Assembly (NCBI GenBank): GCA_963920525.1 | Contig: OY986436.1 | Location: 27,293,318-27,357,317 of the forward strand | Direction: 5' to 3' | DNA length: 64,000 nt | Origin: Dichetophora obliterata | Taxonomy: Eukaryota; Arthropoda; Insecta; Diptera; Sciomyzidae | Shown here: one piece after another, positions 1-9,903 of the stretch | How the letters are laid out: every line of letters begins with the position of its first letter | How positions within the stretch are numbered: the stretch's first letter is position 1 | Notes under the pieces: model-generated | Database searches by the model: none | Told to the model about the DNA's origin: nothing | What the model saw: only the letters and a program-made list of their open reading frames with translations | Program-made: the position numbers and the translations under genes

Positions 1-1190
1 GGAACGATTGCTTTTTTTTCTTTCCACCGTTTTCAATACCTTGTACCAACTTGTATTTAGTTGTTAATATTTTTGTTTCAATTTTTCCGTCTGTTGTTTT
101 TTCTTTTTTGTTTAGTATTAATTTTTTTCGTGGTTTTGCACCTACGATAAGCGAAGCTTTTGCCTTTGCCAACCAGAACAAAAGCTGGAGAGCTTTTGAA
201 TTTTTTTCAACCTGTCTGATATGCGTTTGTTTGTTTATTTGTTGTACAGGTGAATCAAGCTAATATTCGTTTCGTTCTTATCTATTTTTATCAGTATTAT
301 CAGCATGTTGATAAGTTTTGTTTTCTTTGTTTAACTGAGAGTAAATTTGAAATGCCTTCAATTTGTTTATATGAAAATGTTCAATATTGTGAAATTTGAC
401 ATGGAAAAAAGCATTTTTATAAATGTCGATATTTCTAGGTGAGGAATATTGGCCAAGCTTTTTGTTTTGTTCAGCTTTTATGCTTAGTGCTTAACATAAA
501 GTTGAAGCATTTTTATCTCGTGTTAATACCTATTGCACACACTTCTAAGGTCAAGAATTTTTCATAACTTTTTTCTCAGTTAGTGGAGCTGCAAAAGCTT
601 GCGTGTGCTACCTTTGTTTGTTTCTCAAACACAAATAACCTCGTTAACTTTCATGGGCTTTTCTTTAATTTTGATTCTGAGTTCATTCGGAGCTTGGTTT
701 TCACTATTTCATTTTCAGTGGTTAGTTGTTGTCAATCAAATTGAAAATAGCAATAGGTTTTAATTTTTTCTAACTTTGGCAATCTTGGAAAATTAAAAAC
801 AAATAAATTATTAAATGGAGCTATGCAGAAAATGCTCTAGAGTTTTATTAAGGTAATATTTCAGGGGACAAACTTTTGTGACGTCATAAAAATGACATAG
901 TGAAAACCAAGCATTAATGAATTCAATTACAATTACGATCTTTTGCCAAAAATGTTCCGTTTTATAAACTAATAGATACGTACAGCTACGGCCAAAATAG
1001 TAGCATTTTGGTAAAGAATTTTGCTTATTTTAACGATATCTACACTTTAAAATCTGATTGAAAAATCACTCCAATAACTGTTGTAACATTTCACGACATT
1101 ACATTTTATTACTTTTTATTTTAAGAAATTTTTTCAAGGTAAATAATGTAAATGAATAATTAAATCAAAAAGTTTAGTCTAATATTTTAG
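1..1190. other. AT-rich DNA without recognisable gene
   Basis: The longest open frame here (70 codons) is low-complexity and shows no conserved motif. I see no splice-consistent exon, RNA gene or repeat with a partner elsewhere in the window. It is probably intergenic or intronic. Confidence 0.5.
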
Positions 1191-1812
1191 AAAAAAATAG
1201 TTTTTTTATTGAAAATTAAGATGTAAAATTCTTATGATAAATGCAAATAGGCAGTTACCGCTGCCAGCGATGTTTGTATCAAGACGCAACAAGGCGTTAA
1301 TCATTAAACATTAAGCCGAATCGAAAGTTAGATTTCGCCGGACACAGACTCACAAGTAAGAGGGACTCTTAAAAACTATTACGACATAATTTTTTTGGAT
1401 CGAAGAAATCCCCATGAAGCAGTTTGGCTCTCCTGAATCTGTTTTTTGGCCAAAAAATTATGTTTTTTGCATGTAACTTTGTTTTCTTCAGAATGCTTAT
1501 CCAATATTGGCAAAAAAAAAAAATAAAAAAAAATATTGATCGTACACAGTTTTTGGTTTAAAAAAATTTTGATACTTTTCGGAGAGATGCTTTTATTTAA
1601 GCGCCTCTAAAATATGTATTTTTCATGGTATTCACATGAATTGTAGCTTTATGGAATGGCAAATTTTTATTGATATTTCTTTTAGTGTAGTTTAACAAAC
1701 ACTGAGTGTCACAAATATATAAAATATGAGAAATCGATGTTCAAAGGGCTTTTTTCAACTTAATTATTAGTTAATAGCCACAATTGCTGTTCGATTTTGA
1801 AAAATCTTGGTA

Positions 1813-4473
1813 GGGGAAGTCCGGGCAAGACGAATATGTTAAGAGAAAGGCTTAAAAAAAAAACACAAATTTTTAATCAACTACAGACTTTTTATTATTA
1901 ATTTGCACTTTAGTTAATCATCTTTGGAAAATGCTAGTAAAAACTTTAAAACTTAAGCAACTTCGAAATAAATTTTTGATAACAAAAATAAGTGGCTATT
2001 ATCCGTTTTGCCCGGCACCCACGGGTAAAATGGTTACACCCCCAGGGCAAAAAGGATAAGTAGAGCAATTGGTGTTTTAATCTTCGCACTCATTACAGTA
2101 GTAGCTGTCTAACCCTGAATAAGAAGTGCAGTTCTCGTGTGCCTACCTCTTGCATTGGTTGCATTCTATCCAATCTTCGATAGGCGGTTCAATATATACT
2201 TCTGAGCACACTAAACATACTAATTTTTTATCCTTCCGATTTTTATTGTTAGACTTTTTTACTATTTTATGTTTAGTAGAACCGACCAAATCTGGTGTAT
2301 TGGTGTTTTTGCATATAGATATTCCAGAACCTACCAAATAAGATTTTTTTGTTTTTTATGAGCTAATTTACAGAGGCCTGCTAGCTCAGCTATTTTTGTC
2401 TTTTTATCATTAGATTTTTTAAATTTTTTAGCTTGCTCTTCTTTAACAGAAGAAGATGTCAACACCTCTGATTTTTGCCTCCTCTGTTTTCGATTTGTTT
2501 TTTTAGCAGCCATGGTTGGTATGGGTCTGATTTGCAACGGTGTAAGGCTATGTTTCACTACTTTTAATGGATTGTTTTCAGCTAGTGAGCTAGTGGATTT
2601 TCTTTGCTGCTTGATATCAACATTTATACTCTGGACAACCATAGTTGACAGAGCATCAGTAGTATTCGATGTTGCGTCATTGACAAGGTGGTCAGTCACT
2701 GTTGACAGAGCATCCGTAGTGTTAGATGATGCGCCATTTATAGGTTGGTCAGTCATAGTTGAGGGAGGAAAATCTTCATCCCCAAATACATTTGGATTAT
2801 AGGGCCAAATTCTCGGTTTATTAAATCCACTTGTTGCATTCTGAACTGAAGCACTTTTGACGTGAGCTCCACCAAATAGTTTTGCCATGTCATACTGATT
2901 CACGATTCTGCCTGGGTGACTTTTTTGAAACGTGTTCAACTCTTGCTCAAAATGCTTTTTTAACTGTCCATAAACGGCCACGTCTAGTGGTTGCATTCGG
3001 TTTGTAGTGTGTGGTGCGAATGATAAAAATATTATGTTATTTTTTGATGCAAACTCTAAAGCTGGATAAAACTTGTGCGATTCATGGTTATCAAGCAATA
3101 GTAGCACCTTTTTGTCCTCACTTGGGTGAACTTTTTCGGCAAAAAAGTGCAACTAGCTTAAAAAAGCCACTCCGTGGATCCAGCCGATGTCTGTGACGGT
3201 AGCTTGTGAGCCTGGAGGCGCACCATCTAATAGTCTTTCCTGCATTCGTTTGCGTGCGAATATAAAAAAAGGTGGTATAAATGTACCTGCTGCGTTACAG
3301 CAGCATATGACAGTAGTTAGCTGACCTCTTTCTGTACTGCTTATGACGCCGACTTGTTTTTTTCCTTTAATAGACAGGACTTTCGGTGTTTTTGTTGTGC
3401 TACTCTTTATGCCGGTCTCATCCATGTTATAAATATCGGTTGCATCAAGGTTGTATTTTTCTACCAAAACCCGATAATTGGTATAAAACAACTCAACTTG
3501 TGGTCTGTTGAAACCTCTTGTTCTTACCAAAGATGTTGGCTCCGGTGATCTGAGTACAATTTCTGGATGTCGACTCTTGAAACCAGAAAACCAGTCATTA
3601 CCCGCTTTGCCATTTTTAAAGGGATTAACGATATTATTTTTTGTTGCATATTGATACACCAGTTCTAAGAAATCTGCACGAGTTAGGCCAAAAAACAGGC
3701 TGTCTAATTTTTTCAAGTATTCACATAGCTCATTTTCTTGATCTGGTGAAAAAACCGTTGTAAATCTACCCAGTTTCTTTGACGTGTTTCCTGATTTTAT
3801 ATGTCGATGCAAAGTTGTAAATGGAATTCCAAATTCAGAAGCGGTAGATTAAATAGATTTCCCCGCTTATTTTACAGCTTTTATGGTTTTCTAAAGTGAT
3901 TCTTCTGACCATGCTCCTCGATTACTTTTGCGTTTGTATTTAAACACCATCTAAAACAAAATAATCATGTTTTTAATGTAATAGTAATATTGACACTAAT
4001 TACTCACATACCTTTATGCTATACCTATATGCTAGACATAAAAATATTATCGAACTAACCGGGCAAAACGGATAGCTATCCATCTTGCCCATATCCATCT
4101 TGCCCAAAGCACTAATATTTAAAGTTGTATTAGCCTACTGTAAAACTTCTTCCGACGAATGAAAAGTTACAAACACAAATTAAACTTAAAAAACATATAA
4201 TCGATTAAACAGAGTCTATTCGTTAACATTTAACACATAATTAAAAAAAATTAATATACATACCTTGGCAAAAACCGTAACAAAACATCAATAAACTTTT
4301 ATTTTTATTTTTACAACAAATGACCGCGTCTATTGTTTTCTTTGAACTGTCATGGCCCTGCTGAGTTGCTGCTTTACCGACACGAGCTCGTCCAATAGTG
4401 CCACCTATTGTAAGTATTGAATAAAATCAAGTATTCGTCTTACCCACACTATGCATCTTGCCCGGGCTTCCCC
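1813..4473 (-). mobile_element. pogo/Tigger-type DNA transposon, near full length, inactivated
   Basis: The terminal inverted repeats are GGGGAAGTCCGGGCAAGACG (1813-1832) and, on the minus strand from 4473, GGGGAAGCCCGGGCAAGATG (18 of 20 identical). TA dinucleotides flank both sides (1811-1812, 4474-4475), as expected for the Tc1/mariner/pogo superfamily. GGGCAAGATGG-like phrases recur below the ends (about 2005-2050 and 4060-4110), which fits subterminal transposase-binding repeats. The element is 2661 bp and carries one decayed transposase on the minus strand. It inserted into an inverted-repeat element that itself lies in a satellite-bearing repeat. Confidence 0.9.
2077..3950 (-). pseudogene. 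pogo/Tigger-like DDE transposase pseudogene
   Basis: Reading on the minus strand from an ATG at 3950, the frame shows a Psq-type helix-turn-helix (ending SEFGIPFTTLHRH), a CENP-B-type DNA-binding segment (NPFKNGKAGNDWF), and a DDE_1 catalytic core with the acidic residues in YNMDETG, LLLLDNHESHK and MQPLDVAVYGQLK. In-frame stops break it: three between 3950 and 3812, and a TAG at 3153-3155 where a Trp is usual. Near 2333 a frameshift moves to a C-terminal Cys-rich segment (LVCLVCSEV, DWIECNQCK, then AHENC and YYCNEC) that contains another TAG, again where Trp is expected, and ends with TAA at 2077-2079. The family normally encodes a cut-and-paste transposase acting in the nucleus. This copy cannot make one, though the core is well preserved, which suggests fairly recent decay. 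Confidence 0.88.
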
Positions 4474-5094
4474 TATATATGAATTCTGACAACCGTTTTT
4501 CAGTAAAGTGCCCACTAGAGGGTGCTCCAGTAAAAAATTCAAGATTAACGAAAACTCTTTTTCTAAGGCATGAAAAACACTCAGAATATTGATTCAAAAA
4601 TATCATCGAAAATTTTATTAAAAACCACATTATACGATATAACAATGAAATGAAGAGCTCAATACCGTTCCATGAAAATGATGTGAATACCATTAAAAAT
4701 ACATATTTTATAGGCGTTTAAAGAAACATCTTTCCGAAAGTGACGAAAAATCGATTTTTCGGGGTCTCAAAAGAGTATGTAACGAACAAAAATTACAAAA
4801 TTTTTATTATTTTGCTTATCTTGGGTATGCATTTCGAAGAAATAGTAAAGTTACATGAAAAATTTAATATTTTTTTGCCAAAAAAAGGGGTTAATGATAA
4901 TCAAAACCGCTCCATGGGGATTGCTCCGATCAAAAAAAAAAATTGATGCAGAAATAGTTTTTAAGAGTACCTCTAACTTTTGAGTCGGTTTCCGGCTGAC
5001 TTTTTTTACATACAAATCGATCCGGCTTATTTACAATTCCTCATGTTCCTCGTAAAGAGCTTGAATTGATTGAAAAGTTGGATTGAAAACTGAA

Positions 5095-5965
5095 TTTACT
5101 CAAGAGTAAAAAACAAAATAAAACACATTTTTAGGGTCCGCAAAGTTTCAAAAAACTTTGTGAAATTCTTACTTCAGATTCGAAATCAGCGAACAGCGCA
5201 TCTACAAAGAGTACAAAACAAAAACACATTTTTAGGGTACATTTGTAGGGTAAATTTTTAGGGTGTCTAAAAATTTATTAAAATTCTATCATAAGATTCA
5301 AAATCAGTTACTCCTTAATACTGCCAGAACAAATACAAAGAGTTTAAAAAAACACATTTTTAGGGTACACCCTAGTGTCGAAAAATTCTAACATCAGAAT
5401 CAAAATCAGCGAATAGCACACCTATGAACAGTATAAAGCCTAAAAACACATTTTTAGGGTCCACCCTAGTGTCAAAGCACTTTTTGAAGAGATTCGAAAT
5501 CAGCGATCAGCGCACCTATAAAGAGTATAATGCCAAAAAACACATTTTTGGGTCAAAAAACTTTTTGATATTCTTACATCAGGTTCAAAATCAGCGACCC
5601 TTTAATACTACCAGCATATATACAAAGAGTATAAAAAACTTTTTTTCAGGACCAACCTAGTGTTAAAAACTATTTAAAATACATGTACAAAGAGCATAAA
5701 AGACCATTTTTAGGGTCCACCCTAGGTAAAATTTTTTAAAATTCTAAGATAAGATTCGAAATCAGCGATAAACGCATCAACAAAGTGTACAAAACAATAA
5801 AATACATATTTAGGGTACACCCTAGTGCCAAAAATATTTTTGAAATTCTAACAGCAGATTCAAAATCAACAACCCCTTAATACTGCCAGCACATACATAA
5901 AAAGTATAAAATAAAAAACTCATTTTTAGGGTCCACCGCAGTGGAAAAAACCTTTTGAAATTCTA
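5095..5965. repeat. Tandem array, about 100-bp units (GGTGGACCCTAAAAATGTGT family), inverted copy
   Basis: Units repeat the phrase ACACATTTTTAGGGT followed by text such as GATTCAAAATCAGCGA and CAAAGAGTATAAA. This is the reverse complement of the arrays at 31.7-32.6 kb and 59.2-60.6 kb. Around eight diverged units are visible. No protein-coding meaning was found. Confidence 0.85.
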
Positions 5966-6087
5966 ACATCAGATTACACCGTGTTACACAAATTTGGTGC
6001 ACTTTCCATTTCTTAAAATTTAATTGCAATAAGACACAAATAAAAATAACAAATACGTTTTAACGAAATTTTTACGTGCCAGAAACA

Positions 6088-6100
6088 GATATATATATAT

Positions 6101-6132
<32 letters not shown>

Positions 6133-6133
6133 T
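6088..6133. repeat. (AT)n(GA)n microsatellite
   Basis: AT dinucleotides pass into GA dinucleotides. The equivalent CT-rich run is present at the matching place in the other two copies of the composite repeat (about 31525-31552 and 58993-59015). Confidence 0.9.
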
Positions 6134-6458
6134 ACACTCGAATGCGCACTCGAATACTCGTTTGTTAGTCTACTAGAATTTCAATACTCGCACGCACACA
6201 CACAGCGCACTCGCCAGTTACCCAGTGGGCAAAAGCAGGTCTTTGAAGCGCTTCTAGCAGGCCATCATATGGATTTCTTAGCCCTTCCTTGCTCGTTTCC
6301 AAGCCCATAAGCTTTTTTATATGAAACGAGAAAATTTTCTAGGCCTTCCGCTCTCGCGACTCTAAAGAAGTCTGCTAGAAGCCCTTTTTTAGAATGTACA
6401 TTAGAAAGAAAAGTAATATAAATATCAACTTGAAATAAAAAAACTTTTGACAAATTTC

Positions 6459-6521
6459 AGATTTGAACCAGCGTCCTCTCAGCTGGCGGTCTGGCATCTT
6501 ACCCACTCGCCCACCTCAGTT
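6459..6521 (-). repeat. tRNA-like sequence inside repeat module
   Basis: On the minus strand a D-arm/A-box-like stretch (GGGCGAGTGGGTAAGATGCC) is followed about 30 nt later by a B-box/T-loop-like stretch (CTGGTTCAAATCTG). This spacing and order match a tRNA, with a D-arm like tRNA-Leu or tRNA-Ser. Acceptor pairing is poor and related copies lie at about 55453-55515 and 56360-56420, so it is treated as a tRNA-derived (SINE-like) repeat part rather than a working tRNA gene. Confidence 0.5.
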
Positions 6522-6570
6522 GTTAACAAAATTCAGCTTATTTTGCATCATTACAAATGAAAGTAAGTTT

Positions 6571-6815
6571 TCGGGAGCGCGGGTTCGCAACCCAGCTCGG
6601 CCAAAAAAAAAAATTTTTTTTGTAATTTTTTTAAAATCTACATTTTTTTACAAATTTTTCTGTCCATTTAAAATTTTTTTTGGAATTTTTTTGTAAATTT
6701 CTTCATACAAAAATAATAGAAAGGACTTAGAATTTGTCCATATAAAAGTTTTCATATAATGTGATATGCAATGTGTTAGATTTCGGAGACCTGGGTTCGC
6801 GTCCCAACTCGGACA
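6571..6815 (+). repeat. Two T-arm-like motifs in repeat module
   Basis: GCGGGTTCGCAACCC (about 6578-6592) and CTGGGTTCGCGTCCC (about 6791-6805) resemble the T-arm/B-box of tRNAs. Equivalent motifs follow the tRNA-like unit in both copies of the module near 55.57-55.80 kb and 56.47-56.70 kb. Their function is unknown. Confidence 0.45.
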
Positions 6816-7139
6816 AAAAATAAATAATTTTTTTTATTTTTTTCTTTAAGATTTGATTTTTTTTTAATTTAATTTATAATTTTTTTAAAAATTTTTAAAA
6901 ATTTTTTTTATATAAAATAACAGGAAAAGACTCCAAACCTTCAAAAGGTAGGCCTTACAGAAGCACTCATCAATGCAGCGATCATAGAAGGTATATTGAC
7001 GCCAGTAAGAGCACTACTAGCATGCATTCTTTTGCGTATCGCTAGCTAAAATGCCCACTAGGTAGTTTGTAGTCTGATCGATACTCGCACGCATACACAC
7101 ACAGCAATCTCATTGTTACGTGACGGTTTCTACCAGATC

Positions 7140-7790
7140 ACGTCACTCGCAAGCTGCGTAAAAGAACTTCGTTACAAAAATAAACAATACAGACATAATA
7201 TATATATTTAAAAAAAAAAAAAATTTAAATAAATAAGGAAACAAAATAACAAATATACAGACTATTAACCTTCTGTTTTATCCGTAGTGTCACTTGCAAG
7301 AAAATCTTCAATACTTATAACTGTTCTTTCTTCTACAATATATGGCAATAAATCTTTATAATCATTTCCTTTTCTTTTGACAACATGCCTGTTTGAAGTA
7401 ATGAGAGGATCTGAATTTTTTAGTAATCCAGCCATAAGATCTCAATTGCAATTTTCCCTTGACCTTAGTGGGACCTAATTGATATTTTCTAGGTTTCTTA
7501 TGACTAGATTCTAATTTAAATAAAAGTCCAATTGATCAATTTGTGTACAGTTATTATCATATACCAGGAATGATTACCCGCATATGTATATTTTAAACGT
7601 ATTCTTTAGAAGTGTGCTGAGCCTTGTAGTATTTATTTTTTGCCGCTTGACAGTGTTTCACTGTTGTGGGTTGTATGAAAGGTGGGCATGTTTGTGAGCT
7701 GATTTAAAAATATATTCATTAGCCCAGGTCTTTGTGTCCATATGAACATGTGCACCAAGTTTCATGTACATATCTCAACTTCTTCCGATA
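7140..7790. other. AT-rich DNA without recognisable gene
   Basis: It starts with an A-rich run (about 7207-7235). No open frame with recognisable motifs, no RNA gene and no repeat partner were seen. Confidence 0.5.
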
Positions 7791-8444
7791 CCCTGCAGTG
7801 TAAGACTAGTCAGCATTAAAACATGAGTAGTATTTATACTAGTCAAAACAAACTAGTTTATATTGTCACGATTTACTAGTTGCAAAAGTAGTTTAAACCC
7901 AACTAGTTTTTGTCAAGTCACATTAAACCAGTTGTAAAACTAGCCAAAATCAAACTATACTACATATTATCAAAATCAACCAGTTCCAAAACCAGTTGGA
8001 GCTGGGTACCCCATTGGAACAAACTAATAATAAACAAATTAAAATATATAAAAACTAATTTAAAAACATGTAGTATACCATAAACATGGTATTTCATCAA
8101 ATAGCTTTAACTTTAGCCTTTAGCTAATATTTTGTTGTAAAAATATATGTTCTTTGAACCTATGAACTATTGAAAAAATATGATCCTATGAACTAGTTTT
8201 AATTCGATAATTACTATATTGGTTAAAAACTAGTCACAACCCAACTAGAACTTTACTTTACATAAAAAATGAGTTGTTAACTAGTTAAAACCTTATCTAT
8301 AGTAAGACAATTGTCTTTTCCAATGACATCACCACGTAAAAAATACCAGTCGGTTCTATGAGAATAGGACATAAATCTAACTAGTTGTTGGATATTTCCA
8401 ACTAGTTGTTGACTGGTATAAATCTAGTTGATTACACTGCAGGG
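7791..8444. mobile_element. TA-flanked non-autonomous element rich in ACTAGTT motifs
   Basis: The inverted ends CCCTGCAGTGTAA (7791-7803) and TTACACTGCAGGG (8432-8444) are perfect over 13 bp and flanked by TA. The 654-bp interior has no coding frame. Instead it repeats AACTAGTT, ACTAGTT or close variants many times in both orientations. It is a MITE-like unit whose superfamily is uncertain; the TA flank points to Tc1/mariner-like mobilisation. Confidence 0.75.
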
Positions 8445-9903
8445 TAATTACACGCTTACGGACTATACTTTCATCTAGATGACATGTTCGGGAGTTGGCT
8501 ATACAAAAAAAAATATTCTTGCAATAATGCCCAATCAATTAAAACTTGGCAATAATAAGTAAGTAAGTAAGTAAATTTATTGAGACTTCAAATCTTTTAT
8601 AATAGTACATATAGGAGAATTTAACATTGAAAAAAAAAACATAGAAAAAGTGAATAAGTATTGTATTACAATAAATAAGAGAACGTACAGATTCTGCAAG
8701 TTATGAAAGCAGAGAAGAACAAATGTTTGCTCACGGCATTATTAAAAGTTACTATGATGAATTATCAGAACAATGAACGACTTAAAACTAATATAATATA
8801 AAAGGAAATAATAAAAAATTAAAACAAAATTTAAGATATTTACGTATGTACACTTAATAACTACTTTGCATTAAGAGTTAGTCAGCCTCTATAAGTACCA
8901 GGGCTTGCTTTAGTGTACAATTCTGGCAGGAGTGAAATGGCTGAACTAATTTCTGGATTCAAATTTCAGTTTTCATTTATAATACCAACTGGTGATATAT
9001 AATTTATGTTAGATCAACTGAAATCTTTTTGCGAGTCAAAAATAAAATTAATCAAGTCATTTTCTATAAAATTAAGTTTTCTGACACTTCTTTCCAGATG
9101 TATTAGTAAATATTTACAAAGCGGAATAACTCGTGCTTGTCTGTAAACATAAAAATTTGAAAATCTTTTAGTAGAAGACTCAAAATTTCGATCAATACAC
9201 AGTCTTAAAATTTTGCGTTAAAATTTTTCAAGTAGCTGCGCAACAGAGGGGGATATTGGCAATAATAAGAAAAAATACTTTTTTCTATACAAAAACTACT
9301 CCTTCTAGCCTAAGATGTTTGCCCAAAATAAAATAAAATTCAATGTAAATTTTACTAAAACAATCTCCCTACGAACAATTACTTAAAGAAAACATCAAGG
9401 CAAAATTACACCCCTATCTTTTTAACATATCTTCTAAATATGTTCTTAAATAATTATAAAAAAATTTAAGAAACAAAAATAGTATCTTCTGTTGCTATTC
9501 ACTGTCAAAGTTGAAAAATAATTTGCGGCTTTTCCATTTCAGTAAAATTTCACATAACTAAAAGGCTACTATTTAATGATGAATAATTTTTTGAAACAAA
9601 GACTGGATGTAAATAATGCAGGTCATATTAAAAATATATTTTTTCACAAATTTTTAAAAATGGAAAACATGACTTATTTCTTTTTAAAATTGATTGATTC
9701 CACAGCAGACTCATAAAATTATGTAAAAATTACTCAATTTATAAATCTTAATTTTAGGCTAAGAACTACTATCGCAGATAATTGAATTAAAGACAAAAAA
9801 CGCTAAATCACACGTCTATATTTTTTTCCTCAATTTTCAAAAAATAAAATATCACTTATTGAAAATTTAAGCAAAATCGAAGGAGTATCATTTTCCTCCT
9901 AAA
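8445..9903. other. AT-rich DNA with (TAAG)n tail, possible retroelement 3' end
   Basis: A short run of TAAG units at about 8557-8574 is followed by TTTATTGAGAC. This resembles the simple-repeat tail of a minus-strand jockey-like retroelement, comparable to the TTTA-rich tail at about 20270. The next 600 bp are too decayed to read as a protein. Nothing else was recognised up to the piggyBac-like element. Confidence 0.3.

Larger units (their letters stand above)
1314..5027. mobile_element. Long-inverted-repeat element (TA-flanked) carrying a nested pogo element
   Basis: The ends AGCCGAATCG (from 1314) and CGATCCGGCT (to 5027) are inverted repeats flanked by TA. Inside them, imperfect arms of roughly 350 bp (about 1340-1665 and 4665-5000) match in inverted orientation; both contain the reverse-complementary phrases GGTATTCACAT and AATCCCCATG. 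Without the nested pogo element the unit is about 1.05 kb. No transposase belonging to it was found. It sits inside copy 1 of the satellite-bearing repeat, whose sequence continues on both sides in register with copies 2 and 3. It is best described as a foldback-like, non-autonomous, Tc1/mariner-type element; the superfamily call rests only on the TA flank. Confidence 0.65.
1195..7140. repeat. Satellite-bearing composite repeat, copy 1 (interrupted)
   Basis: This block shares its parts with copies near 31.4-32.8 kb and 55.2-60.8 kb: an end segment (about 1200-1310), a tandem array with the phrase CACTAGGGTGGACCC (about 5095-5965, inverted relative to the other copies), a GA/CT-rich run, a CA-repeat segment with AGTGCGCTGTGTGTGTGCG on the minus strand, and a 700-900 bp module with tRNA-like sequences (about 6240-7060). 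The end segment is separated from the array by a 3.7 kb insertion at 1314-5027. No coding capacity was seen in the repeat itself. Outer limits are approximate and no target duplication was found. It may be a non-autonomous transposon or a dispersed satellite unit. Confidence 0.6.

Noticed and set aside
2512..2802. 96-codon plus-strand frame
   Set aside because: Antisense shadow of the pogo transposase C-terminal region.
6459..6521. Functional tRNA gene
   Set aside because: Box A and B spacing fits but the acceptor and anticodon stems pair poorly, and several diverged copies sit in the same repeat module.
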